64,000 nucleotides of DNA from Pictodentalium vernedei. Its lineage: Eukaryota > Mollusca > Scaphopoda > Dentaliida > Dentaliidae. Each line of letters opens with the position of its first letter. Within the stretch, counting starts at the first letter, position 1. A program made the translations under genes and the position numbers. The stretch covers positions 448,966,910 through 449,030,909 of the forward strand of contig CM062289.1 in NCBI GenBank assembly GCA_031216915.1, in the 5' to 3' direction. Shown here piece after piece: positions 32,780 to 42,119 of this stretch. The notes under the pieces were generated by a model that did not search any database, was not told the DNA's origin, and worked only from the letters and a program-made list of their open reading frames with translations.

Positions 32780-33413
32780 TATCAAAACGGGGTGGATGGT
32801 CCAAGTGAGGGAGCTGGTAGAGAACTACTCATTGGAGATCTCGGACCTGGACGTTGGGGCAAACCAGGAAAAAATCGTCAGAGAAAGGGTCATGGAGGAT
32901 TGAAACCGTAATTGGCGAGAGGGGGTCAAATCAAAGAGGTCTTTGGGTGGCCTGCGTGACAAAGAGAGGCCAGGTTTTGAAGAGTACCTTGATGGCACCT
33001 TTGGGGGGGGTCACTGTTGTTCAAGCTGAGGTCGCGATCCCTGGAGCTGAGGGGAAAAATTGGGAAAGACGGTGAAAGGGAGTGCCAGATGTGTAACTTG
33101 GGCATGGTGGAGACCCTGGAACACTTTCTTCTAGAATGCCCAAAGTATCAGTCTAAAAGAACGAGATTCACTGGGAGTATAATGGGGAAGTGGGATGGGA
33201 GAATGAAGGACATGTGGTTAGGGGGAGACTCAAAGGAGAGGGTTAATATGCTAATCGGAGAGATTGGGAAGAATGGGACAAGGGATATCATCAAGCAGTT
33301 CGCCTTCGAGTGTTGGGAGGAGAGGAGAAGCGTGGAAAACGCGACAAATCAGCGGCCGGCCAAAGTGTTATTATTATTAGGAACACTCATCAAACATTTA
33401 ATTAATGAAGCAT
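32780..33413 (+). pseudogene. 3' end of a LINE reverse transcriptase with CCHC finger
   Basis: The C-terminal part of a non-LTR retrotransposon protein: LRSRSLELRGKIGKDGE, then a zinc-knuckle-like C-x2-C...H-x4-C (CQMC...EHFLLEC) and PKYQSKR, followed by a helical tail (IIKQFAFECWEERR) to a stop at 33413. This finger arrangement closes many LINE ORF2 proteins of the I/Jockey/CR1 groups. Upstream codons from about 32780 belong to the same protein in a different frame, the change lying at the G run at about 33002-33010. The RT catalytic region is absent. Confidence 0.7.
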
Positions 33414-34125
33414 AGAGTACAACCCGGTGCTTCGTTAATTTAAATTTTGCTGATGATTTTTATAACTGGTAAATGCATGCGTGGACATCACTGCCCATGC
33501 GTGGATTACGACTAGTGTACGGTGGCCATATTGTATAAAAACTTTTTTTTCATATTTTATTCAAGAAATATCAAAAACATAAAATTTTATAAAATCAAAT
33601 TTAACATAAAACAGAACATAAAATAATAATGTAGCATGAAACCTATATGATCTATACGGTAACTGATTGACATGTGAATTGAATCCTTTGTTATTTTATT
33701 ACTGTGTTAATCTTTGATTTTTGTCACTGGGGAAAGTACTATCAACAATTAAAGACAATTGATAAACTGGTCTTTTGTTCACTGGTGAAGAAACAAAGCA
33801 TGTGTTGTTTATACAATACATGACTTCTTAATCCAAGGTCAACGGTAAGGACAATTGGAGAGTGAAAGTTCACAGTGGAACGAGATTACTTTTTTGTAAT
33901 TAATGATGTGGGCAAATCAAGAATATACCAGGTTCGTGATTTTGAATTTATGTGCCAAATGTTTGTGCCAAACACTCACATTTATGTGCCAGATTTTTTA
34001 AAAATGTGCATTGGCACATGTCAGCATGAACACTCTTGGGTGCATTGGTACCTCCGAATTTTTATTACCGGTAAGCCTATGGGAGCCTTATTCCAATAGA
34101 ATCGTCTTCTTAATTTATATTTCAG
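33414..34125 (+). other. Intron sequence before the terminal homeobox exon
   Basis: No gene or clear repeat boundary seen. It ends in TTTATATTTCAG, a good splice acceptor. Confidence 0.5.
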
Positions 34126-34320
34126 AGTGACAGTTTGTTTAGCTCCTACTACAGACCTGTCATAATCACATCTACTGGACTAGCAGCACATTCCTCAGCT
34201 TATGTTCCATACCCTTCAATTTCGACATCTTTGGAAGATGATTACAGAACAACAGGAGATATTTCCACAAGACACCTCAAGAAGATATTCTTTGGAGCAA
34301 ATACTCAAGAACAGCCCTGA
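34126..34320 (+). CDS. Probable terminal coding exon of the homeobox gene
   Basis: The acceptor TTTATATTTCAG (ending 34125) is followed by 64 codons in phase 0 and a TGA at 34318-34320. The frame (SDSLFSSYYRPVIITSTGL ... KIFFGANTQEQP) is Ser/Thr/Tyr-rich and low in structure, as is common for C-termini of PRD-class homeobox proteins, and it shows no similarity to the repeats around it. The phase fits the donor at 10418, which also closes on a codon boundary. This would give an intron of about 23.7 kb unless small exons were missed. The link is inference: no conserved C-terminal motif (such as an OAR domain) proves it belongs to the same gene. It could be the last exon of an unrelated plus-strand gene. 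Confidence 0.6.
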   Translation, partial: SDSLFSSYYRPVIITSTGLAAHSSAYVPYPSISTSLEDDYRTTGDISTRHLKKIFFGANTQEQP

Positions 34321-34494
34321 ACTGGCCTGCTTTATTGAAGAGGCTCACATGTTTAGCTACTTTTTACCTGATTGATACTGAAGCCCATATTTAGGCTTTA
34401 ATGGAAATGCTAGTTCCACAACCAAAAAGCATTATATCCAAAAAGCCAGACTGTTTTGTTCATATGGAGTTCTCTTGTCACTATTTCTTGGTTA

Positions 34495-34600
34495 ACCCTT
34501 TATCCAACACACACAATATCAATAATTTATTTTAATTATTTTATTTTGTTTCAATTTTTATGTCTCTGCCATAAAATGGCTGGGGACATATAGTAGAGAT
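34495..34600 (+). mobile_element. Truncated subfamily A MITE end joined to a Helitron-like head
   Basis: TTAACCCTTTATCCAACACA begins a MITE that breaks off near 34555. There the sequence TTTTTATGTCTCTGCC...GGCTGGGGACATA starts, resembling the heads of the Helitron-like repeats at 48893 and 20175. Confidence 0.55.
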
Positions 34601-34801
34601 GGGTAGTACACCGTAAATACCGTTCCGTATCGCTATCGAGTCATACCGATTCAACATGCCATAGGAATCTCAAACTACTGAAATTTTTGTATTGAAAAAT
34701 ATTCCCGACATTTGTTAAAAAATAAAAGGAACATTACGTAAAATTCTTGACACAAAGAACCCATAGACTGTGTATTTATAACGGCAGTCACCTCCGGTCA
34801 T

Positions 34802-34872
34802 TTGATGTAACAAAAAAATCTGAGAGAAAATACCCAGAGGGTATTTTCTCTCAGCTTTTTGTAACATCAGAT
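34802..34872. repeat. Palindrome with GAGAGAAAATACCC arms
   Basis: Near-perfect inverted arms TGATGTAACAAAAA..CTGAGAGAAAATACCC / GGGTATTTTCTCTCAG..TTTTTGTAACATCA with a loop of four bases. Confidence 0.85.
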
Positions 34873-34971
34873 CACCGATGTTGATTGTGTGTCATACTTC
34901 CAACATTTTGAAAATTGAGTCACTTTGTCTGCTGTAAAACAGGGATCTGCAGCTGGGCAGCATATTTATTT

Positions 34972-35290
34972 ATATTTATTTATTTATAAGAGTTTAACGA
35001 TACTTTAACAGCCAATGTCATATCATGTCGATGACAGTTTTACGGGTGGAGGAAGCCGGAGTACCCAGAGAGAATCACCAAACAACGGCGAGCAGCTGCC
35101 AGCTCCCCAACATCGTAACTCTGCACTGCAGCACAGGAAGGGTTAGATTGGTTAAGACATGCGCACCATCGACGTGCAGTAGACCTTAGTACACGGCATC
35201 ATCGTGCCCCCATGCGGACAATCGTGATGAAGTGCCTTGCTAAAGGACACAACGCGGGAGTCCGAATCGATCGCTCAAATGGTCACCAGA
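34972..35290 (-). mobile_element. SINE, 5S-headed family, head truncated
   Basis: Read on the minus strand: a remnant GGTGACCAT, GTCC..AGCAAGGCACTTCA, CATGGGGGCACGATGATG, CTCCGGCTTCCTCCACCCG, ending in AAATAAATATAAATA. It abuts the zinc-finger fragment at 35295. Confidence 0.85.
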
Positions 35291-35294
35291 TTTG

Positions 35295-35546
35295 TTAACC
35301 TCTGAATGCAGCTGTCGGAGATTTTATTGAGTTCTCAGGGAGATTTCCATGCTGTGATATCTTTTCATGACGAATTATATCTTTTCTACCGCCATGACTG
35401 ATACTGAAGTGCAGGTTGCATGTTGTGCAGTATGCTGTTGTGTCATTTTGGTCACTTTTCCATAACCAACTCATCTCTTTAATCCACGATTCTCTAAATT
35501 TCGAATCATAGCATCTTCGTTCCGTTGGATGTTTTGTGTTAGACAT
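35295..35546 (-). pseudogene. BED-like zinc-finger fragment, hAT-transposase-related
   Basis: An 83-residue frame. YDSKFRESWIKEMSWL followed by CTTCNLHFSISHGGRKDIIR and HEKISQH gives a C-x2-C...H-x5-H finger of the BED-like type seen at the N-terminus of hAT-derived proteins in animals. The RRCYDSKF lead-in also fits. The frame ends at the border with the SINE at 34972-35290, so the protein was probably cut there; no transposase catalytic domain is visible beyond it. It could be a transposon remnant or an exon of a domesticated gene. A Met-initiated frame with no other coding context makes a remnant more likely. Confidence 0.55.
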
Positions 35547-35612
35547 ATTGGCATTTGTCTGTCATATTGGCGTTTGAAGAATGATGGATTTTTAAAAAAT
35601 TGTCCGGCTATA

Positions 35613-36042
35613 CAGTGGAGCCCACTTAATTGGATATCTCTTAATTGTATTTCCCTGTTAATTGAATATAATTTTCAAACACAAAACCATTTACCATACC
35701 TTCAGTACAAATTTGATCTGTTAATTGCATATGGGTTGTATAGTAAACTCCTGTTAATTGTATATAAAGTTTTGTAATATGTCGAAAAAACTACTGTGAC
35801 ACGCACCAAATTCCCCTTATTTACCAACCTTTTTGGCCCCACTACATCCAATACAGGCATTTATTCTTTTATATCTTGTTTGACAGAGCTCTATGAGCTC
35901 TGTCAAACAAGATATAATAGAATAAATGCTCAGTTTACCTCCAGAACACAGGAAACTGACCAAATCCCTGTTAATTGAATACTCCTGTTAATTGAATAAT
36001 TTTCACTGGCAAAATGGATATTCAGTTAAGAGGATTCTACTG
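35613..36042 (+). mobile_element. pogo-like palindromic MITE, copy 3
   Basis: A 430-bp copy with complete ends and flanking TA on both sides, central palindrome TTTGACAGAGCTCTATGAGC and inverse. Confidence 0.88.
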
Positions 36043-37130
36043 TATCTATATTTTAGGTGTTTTCCAACTGTCAACACTTCACACATCTTTTATTTACAAA
36101 TATGCCTAAAGTCTTGTTAGGGCGTCTACTCGGTTAATACTTAGAATAGCTGCAATCAAAACATTATAAACGCAACATGCTGAAACAATAATATTAATAG
36201 TTAGTATCACAGGGCATAATTAAAGATCAAATCAAATTTTTATTTTGCAGTTTAAATCAAATACAACAATTGTATAGAATAGCAAATATTTAAGAAATAT
36301 TCTGCAAGGAGATGGCATAGCCGAAAAGACTGTCTTCCTGTCATTCCTTAACTAAGCAATGATAAACATAACCAAGACAGCAGGGAGTATTTAACAGTAT
36401 TACTTTTGACAAAATGTGATATCATATCGCTCATAACAATTAAAATTAAAATGAAAGACCTATAATGAGTATTGCCCATGCAAAGAATCTATCAACAGTT
36501 GCCTCACCTCGGAGAGATTAAGGTCCCGAACCAAAGGGCAGACAATTTCAAATGCACATAAAATATTAATTGGTTAATAGTGAGTAAATAGTGATCTGCG
36601 AGTCGGGAGTTCGTGTCCGAAACGAATCTCGGAAAAGAGGGAGTGTCCAAGAGGCAGAGTGGAATCCGAAACTTGAAAGTAAAAAATGTTTATGCTTTTG
36701 CAGAACCGAACAGAACAACAGAGTCCCTATTTCATATCGAACGGCAATGTCTCTCGCATGACATTTAATAATATGTATGACTGTCTGATTAAAGGCATAC
36801 ATCTCTGTGGCTCGGCTATCCGAACGCGGCGGCTACCCACTACAGTGGCAGACATAATGTTCGGACAGCTGAACTAGTGTCCTGTCGATTCGAGAAAGTC
36901 CGAATCAGCAAACAGTTTCGACACCAGTGCCAAATAATCTTAGGGTTTTTTTTACACCGAATCGAAGTTCGAATATTTGCAGGCTACTATAGGTTACATT
37001 GGTTGAGTGATTTACAAATTGGAATCTGCATTGTTGGGTGCCAATTGTGTCAGTCCTCGACATTCGCCACGGCAATCGGCAATGCCATGCAAAAGCCATG
37101 GTATCCTGCCATGGCCCCTACTCATCGCCG
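36043..37130. other. About 1.1 kb without recognisable genes
   Basis: Short frames exist on both strands but none has a domain, homology or codon pattern that I can defend. No repeat shared with the rest of the window was noticed, so this may be unique host sequence. Confidence 0.4.
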
Positions 37131-37182
37131 GAGTGCTAGAATGTCCTATGTCCCTTAGGGGACATAGGACATTCTAGCACTC
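37131..37182. repeat. Perfect 24-bp-arm palindrome
   Basis: Arms 37131-37154 and 37159-37182, loop TTAG. Shares the core TCCTATGTCCC-N4-GGGACATAGGA with the palindrome inside the DIRS gag at 22569. Confidence 0.95.
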
Positions 37183-37550
37183 AGGTGACGTACTGTGGCA
37201 CTGTGGACTGCCATGGCGAATCTCAGGGTCTGGTTGAGTAATGAGTGATCGAAATGGTTTGGTTCTCACAGTTAATCCGGTATGTTCTTGTTTTGTTGAT
37301 GTTTTGAGGGGATTTTGAACCAATCAAAGAAAGAATACATAACTGATCATGTTTGATAGATGAGATGCCAGAGTATCTATGACGAGCAGTCTGGGCATAC
37401 TGGATTACTGCAGTTAATTACAGTCAAGTGTGAATTGAGATATTTATCGGTTAAGTATTTTTTGAACAGGGGTCTAGTTAGATTTTGAGCTGACGGATCG
37501 ATATTGTTTCAGCTTCTTGGAAATGAATGAAAAGGGAGTTTGACAGAAAA

Positions 37551-37862
37551 TTGGGTTCGAGGTTTGTGTGTTCGCAGTTTTCCAGACTGTCTTGTATCCA
37601 TGCCGGATGGGTTAACGTAGATATTAAATTGGGTTCGAGGTTTGTGTGTTCGCAGTTTTCCAGACTGTCTTGTATCCATGCCGGATGGGTGAACGTAGAT
37701 ATTAGATTGGGTTCGAGGTTTGTGTGTTCGCAGTTTTCCAGACTGTCTTGTATCCATGCCGGGTGGGTTAACTTAGATATTAAATTGGGTTCGAGGTTTT
37801 AGTGTTCGCAGTTTTCCAGACTGTGTTGTACCCATGCCGGATGGATTAACGTAGATATTAAA
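37551..37862. repeat. Four tandem 78-bp units
   Basis: Units begin TTGGGTTCGAGGTTTGTGTG at 37551, 37629, 37707 and 37785, with few differences. Because 78 is a multiple of three, long frames stay open on both strands; they are artefacts of the period, not genes. Confidence 0.95.
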
Positions 37863-37998
37863 TTGATCGATGAAACTCCTAGGTAAAATCCCATTACACC
37901 AGTAATGCATGAATAAAAGAACCTGAAGTTCATACAGATCATCAAGCTTTAAGATACCCAAAACTCTTTAAATAGAGGATCTGTATTAGCAATATATT

Positions 37999-38568
37999 TT
38001 TTATTAGGGCACCGCCGTGAGGCGGATGCCCGATAGTGATCGCTCTGTCCGAGCGTCCGTCCGTGCATGCGTGCGTGCGTCCGTCCGTCCGTAACAAAAC
38101 TTGTCCGGGCTGTAATCTTTCTCTCTTAATAGATAAGGTTTTGATATTTGACACGTGGGTATATTATCTCAAGACGATGTGTCGCGAACCAAGGTTGCCA
38201 TGCTTTGACCTTGAACTTTGACATCAAAGTCAAATTATTCCAAATTCGGGATTCTTTTCTGACAAGTTCGTGTCCGGGCTGTAGCTTTTTTCCCTTAATA
38301 GATAGGGTTTTGATATTTGGTATGTGGGTAGATTATCTCAAGACGACGTGTCGCGTACCAAGGTTGCCATGCTTTGACCTTGAAGTTTGACCTCATGGTC
38401 AAATTATTCAGAATTTGGGTTTTTTTCTGACAAGTTTGTGTCCGGGAAGGGATTTTAATCAGATTGCTTGAAATATTTTAGTATTACGGTTCACATCAGT
38501 TTATACCTAACATCGGTTAGTTACTGCGGGGCCCGCAGAGATGGATTCCATCTCCGTGATATCTAGTT
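37999..38568 (+). mobile_element. Helitron-like non-autonomous element with ~168-bp units
   Basis: The head TTATTAGGGCACCGCCGTGA is followed by CGTCCGTCCGTGCATGCGTG runs. Units start GTCCGGGCTGTA at 38103 and 38271, with a third cut off at about 38434. The end has hairpins GCGGGGCCCGC and AGATGGATTCCATCT, then GTGATATCTAGTTG. Terminal hairpin plus internal tandem core recalls pearl/Helentron elements of bivalves. Confidence 0.6.
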
Positions 38569-38592
38569 GACTATAATTTGAATGACCCTTTT

Positions 38593-39988
38593 CTATAGGT
38601 TGAAGAGTCTAGCTTTACATTCTGAGTGTCCCCATACATGTATACCATACAGTAAATGACTGTGAATTAGCGAAAAGTATAGAGTTTTTAGCGCTTCTCG
38701 GGGAAGGAATTTCTTCACATGATTAATAGCATAGATTGCTCTAGCTATTTTCGCGCAGATTACCGAGATGTGCTGTTTAAATTTTAACGATTCGTCCATG
38801 TGGATCCCTAAAAACTTGAAAGTTTTTTCGCCCTGTTTGCTTCCAACCTGGGATAAATTAACGCCGTTCAAAGTTAAATGTTCATCAGTTTTATATAGGT
38901 TTTTGTTAGGCTAAAATATGATGAATTTAGTTTTATTAGCATTGAGGGATAACTTGTTGGCGGCACACCATTCGTGGATGTTGGAGAGTTGACTATTTGC
39001 ATCAGCAAATAACATGTCCAGATTACTAGCAGAGGCATATGCTGTTGTATCGTTGGCGAAAGATAGGATTTTCAGCAGGGTTGACTTACTTATGTCGTTG
39101 ATATACAATAAAAATAATAAAGGACCAAGAATAGAACCTTGAGGAACACCTGCAGATATATTTTCCATGTCCGACGACGTGTTCTGAAATGGGACAAATT
39201 GTGTTCTTCCAGTTAAGTAGTCATTGAACCAAGAGTTTGCTAATCCTCTAATACCATAGGACTCAAGTTTCTTAACCAGAATCGGACGATCTATAGAATC
39301 AAAGGCTTTTGAAAAATCTAGAAAGATTGCAAGGGTGCAATCTTTAGTGGACTTGTCATTTTCTTCCACCACGCTGTTAATCAGATGTAATACTGGGTGT
39401 ATAGTGGAGTGTCTCTTCCTAAAGCCAAATTGGTACTTGTAGATAAAATCATGATCGTCTAAAAAATGACTCCGTCTGGTATGCATTAATTTTTCAAGAA
39501 CTTTTGAGAATGAGGGTAATATACTGATTGGCCTGTAATTATTAAAAAGTTGCTTGTCTGCTGCCTTAAAAACGGGAATAATTTTGGCTATTTTCATTTT
39601 ATTGGGGACAATACCATTGGGAAATGAAAGATTGATTATGTGTGTTAGGGGGTGTGCTATTTCAAATTTGATTTCCTTTAGTAATTTTGTTGATATTTTA
39701 TCATAATCCTGACTTGATTTCGCTAAAGTTACGGTTGGGCTGTAGATCACATAACAGGTTGTGGAGGTTCTCCCAATTGGCGTTCAGGCTACGACAGTGG
39801 ATATTAAATAATGACAGTTTCTTATCACAATCAGATATTTGGTGTCTGAATTGTTCTGGGGAAAAATATTGGGAGCGGGTGATGTCAGTGGTCATAACGG
39901 AGTTTGTGTCATCTCCATCATCACTAGATATTGTTTCGTTAAAAATTACTGCAAAATCATAGATGTTGGTCACAGTGACCTTAAACAT
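38593..39988 (-). pseudogene. Non-LTR retrotransposon (LINE), internally deleted, altered catalytic site
   Basis: Reads right to left. An endonuclease start (SLFNIHCRSLNANWENLHNL) breaks off near 39736 and is joined directly to the RT domain, so most of the endonuclease and the RT N-terminus are deleted. RT motifs follow: KIIPVFKAADKQLFNNYRPI, FLDFSKAFDSIDRPIL, AGVPQGSILGPLLFLLYIND. The active site reads FANDTTAY where FADDT is the rule, replacing an essential Asp with Asn. After an in-frame TAG at about 38908 come thumb residues (FKFLGIHMDESLKFKQH) and VKKFLPREALKTLYFSLIHS. Closest in feel to Jockey/CR1-group LINEs. Doubly dead: deletion plus loss of a catalytic residue. Confidence 0.82.
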
Positions 39989-40860
39989 AGTAAATTGTAA
40001 ACAATTGGTTTCCGGATGATAACTTGACTATGGTTCAACCCACATTCATGAAGCTTCATTTGTAGGTTGGCCTTCGTGAGAGGAAGAACCCTATTCATTT
40101 TGGACGCACTAGGTCAAAGGTCAAGGTCACAGTGACCATCAACATAGTAAATCATAAATAATTGATTTCCGTATGATAATTTGACAATGGTTCAATCCAC
40201 ATTCATGAAACTTCATAGGTAGGGTTGACCTTGGTGAGAGAAAGAAGCCTTTTGTATATTAGATTTGCTAGGTGAAAGGTCAAGGTCACAGTGACCTTGA
40301 ACATTGTAAATCATAAACAATTTGGTTTCCAGATGGTAACTTGACAATTGTTCAACCCACATTTGTGAAACTTCAAATATAGGTTGGCCTTGGTGAGAGG
40401 AAGAACCCTATTCTATCTATTTTGGAGTAGCTAGATGAAATATCAAGGTCACAGTGACCCTGAACATAGTAAATCATAGACAATTGCTTTCCGGATGATA
40501 ACTTGATATTGGTTTGAACCACATTCATGAAACTTCAGAGGTAGGTTGGCCTAGGTGAGTGGAAAATCCCTATTTATGTTGGACTTGGTAGGCCAAAGGT
40601 CAAGGTCACAGTGACCTTGAACATAATAAATCGTAAATAATTGGTTTCCAGATGATAATTTGGCAATGGTTCCACCCATGTTCATGAAACTTCATAGGTT
40701 GGTTGGCATTGGTGCAAGAAAGAACCCTATTTATTTTAGAATCACTAGTTCGAAGGTCAAGGTCACAGTGACCCTTCACATAGTAAATTGTAAACAACTG
40801 GTTTCCCGCGAATAGGTTGATAATGATTAAACCTACTTTTGTGCTGGCACAACTCGACAT
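39960..40860 (+). repeat. Six ~158-bp tandem units, each with GGTCACAGTGACC
   Basis: Perfect GGTCACAGTGACC at 39968, 40125, 40284, 40447, 40604 and 40761 (spacings 157-163). Most are preceded by AGGTCAAAGGTCA or a one-base variant. Other unit phrases are TTTCCGGATGATAACTTGAC and CATTCATGAAACTTC. The same core family appears once or more near 59890-60330. Confidence 0.92.
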
Positions 40861-40861
40861 T

Positions 40862-41329
40862 GGATCAGTGATCCTAACAGCTTTTTTTGATTGATGAATG
40901 TAACTGAAATCTGAAGAACATAACTAAAGATGCAAAACAGTTTCATTTTTAAAATTAAATGAATTAATTTGTATAATTATGCACTTTCTATATACTCTGT
41001 GTGAAAAAACAGTGGAAAGTTTCTCAATCCACGCTCATTGTATAGAAGAAAAAAAAATAACCCTCCCTCACTGATTTGAAAACAAAAATTGCCTGAGAAT
41101 CAATTTTAATTTATTTTATGTGATCTTCAGCTAATTAGAACAAGCTATTAAGGCCACAAAAAGTAAATCTTCTGTTTCTCAGGCCATTATTCATAAAATT
41201 GGGAGCGTTTTTTAATTTTATTTTTTATTTCTGTAATTATTTCTTTGCCATCGAAAGTTCATGTTATTGGTTTAGGTTTTAGGCCTCATGGGTGGTGGTG
41301 TATTTCGTCCCTTGAGCGCAAGAGCATTG
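40862..41329. other. AT-rich stretch, nothing recognised
   Basis: No frame or terminal repeat seen. Confidence 0.45.
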
Positions 41330-41512
41330 CAAAGCCTTCTTGCTCTCAAGGGACAAATTTATCAATTATTTAACTTGAGTAAAATAACAGACATAATCCA
41401 TTTAATTTTTATTTTTTTATGTTTACATTGGTTATAAAAAGAGAGCATGCAGCAGCCAAAAGGACCATGCGGGAGGGCCTGAGAAACCGAATTTTAATTT
41501 TTTAGGCCTAAC
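41330..41512 (+). repeat. Dispersed repeat, copy 2 (partner at 7345)
   Basis: Matches 7345-7540 over its length, including AAAAAGAGAGCATGC and GCCAAAAGGACCATG. Confidence 0.75.
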
Positions 41513-41619
41513 TGAAAATAGAATATGTTTTCATTTTTGGTATTCACTTAAAAAAACATCCACAATCCATTCCAATGAGGGGTCATGAGCTGAGTTTGAA
41601 TGCTTTTTAAGAATAGTAC

Positions 41620-41936
41620 CAGGGTTCCCACAGGGTCTTAAAAAGCTTGAAAAGTTTTGAATTTGAAAAAAAAAACAATTTTAAGACCCTTGAAAAGTCT
41701 TTAATTTGAAGTTCCAGTCCTTAAATTGATAGAAGTCGGGAAATATGTCTGAGGTGCTGTATATTGTGAACATTGACTGTCCGGAATCGGTGTTTTGCAA
41801 CCCTTGACTTTTAGAACGAAAAATGTTGAAAAGTTTTCAATTCTCTTTTTTCCTTACCTTAAAAAGTCTTGAATTCACATTGAAAAGAGTCTTAAAAAGT
41901 TTTTAATTTACCCCTCCCTAAACTGCAGGAATCCTG
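41620..41936 (+). mobile_element. MITE with CAGGGTTCCCAC ends
   Basis: Left end CAGGGTTCCCACAGGGTCTT; right end CTGCAGGAATCCTG, its approximate inverse; AGTAC on both sides. The inside repeats TCTTAAAAAG and CTTGAAAAG on both strands. Such CAGGGTTCCCAC elements are common in aquatic animal genomes; probably hAT-related. Confidence 0.7.
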
Positions 41937-42043
41937 AGTACCGGCAGGTTTTGGCCATTACGTTGGGTCAAGAGTTTGATACAAATGACATTTACACAAA
42001 GGCTGTACAGTGCACAAGGTTTATTACTCCGTTAATAATGAAA

Positions 42044-42119
42044 ATTTTGTATAACCAGAAAATGTGACTAACCCTGTGCATTGCACAGGGTTAGTCACAC
42101 ATTCTGGTTATAAAAAATT
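42044..42119. repeat. Palindrome opening the 92-bp satellite
   Basis: Inverted arms (TATAACCAGAA...GTGACTAACCCTGTGCA / TGCACAGGGTTAGTCAC...TTCTGGTTATA) meet at TGTGCATTGCACA. The left arm is a reversed piece of the satellite unit. Confidence 0.92.

Noticed and set aside
36686..37158. Two plus-strand frames of 63 and 93 residues
   Set aside because: No recognisable domain; the second runs into the palindrome at 37131, which supplies its stop.
37527..37802. Repetitive protein with VCSQFSRLSCIHAGWVN units
   Set aside because: Period 78 keeps frames open on both strands; no start context, splice site or other coding signal.
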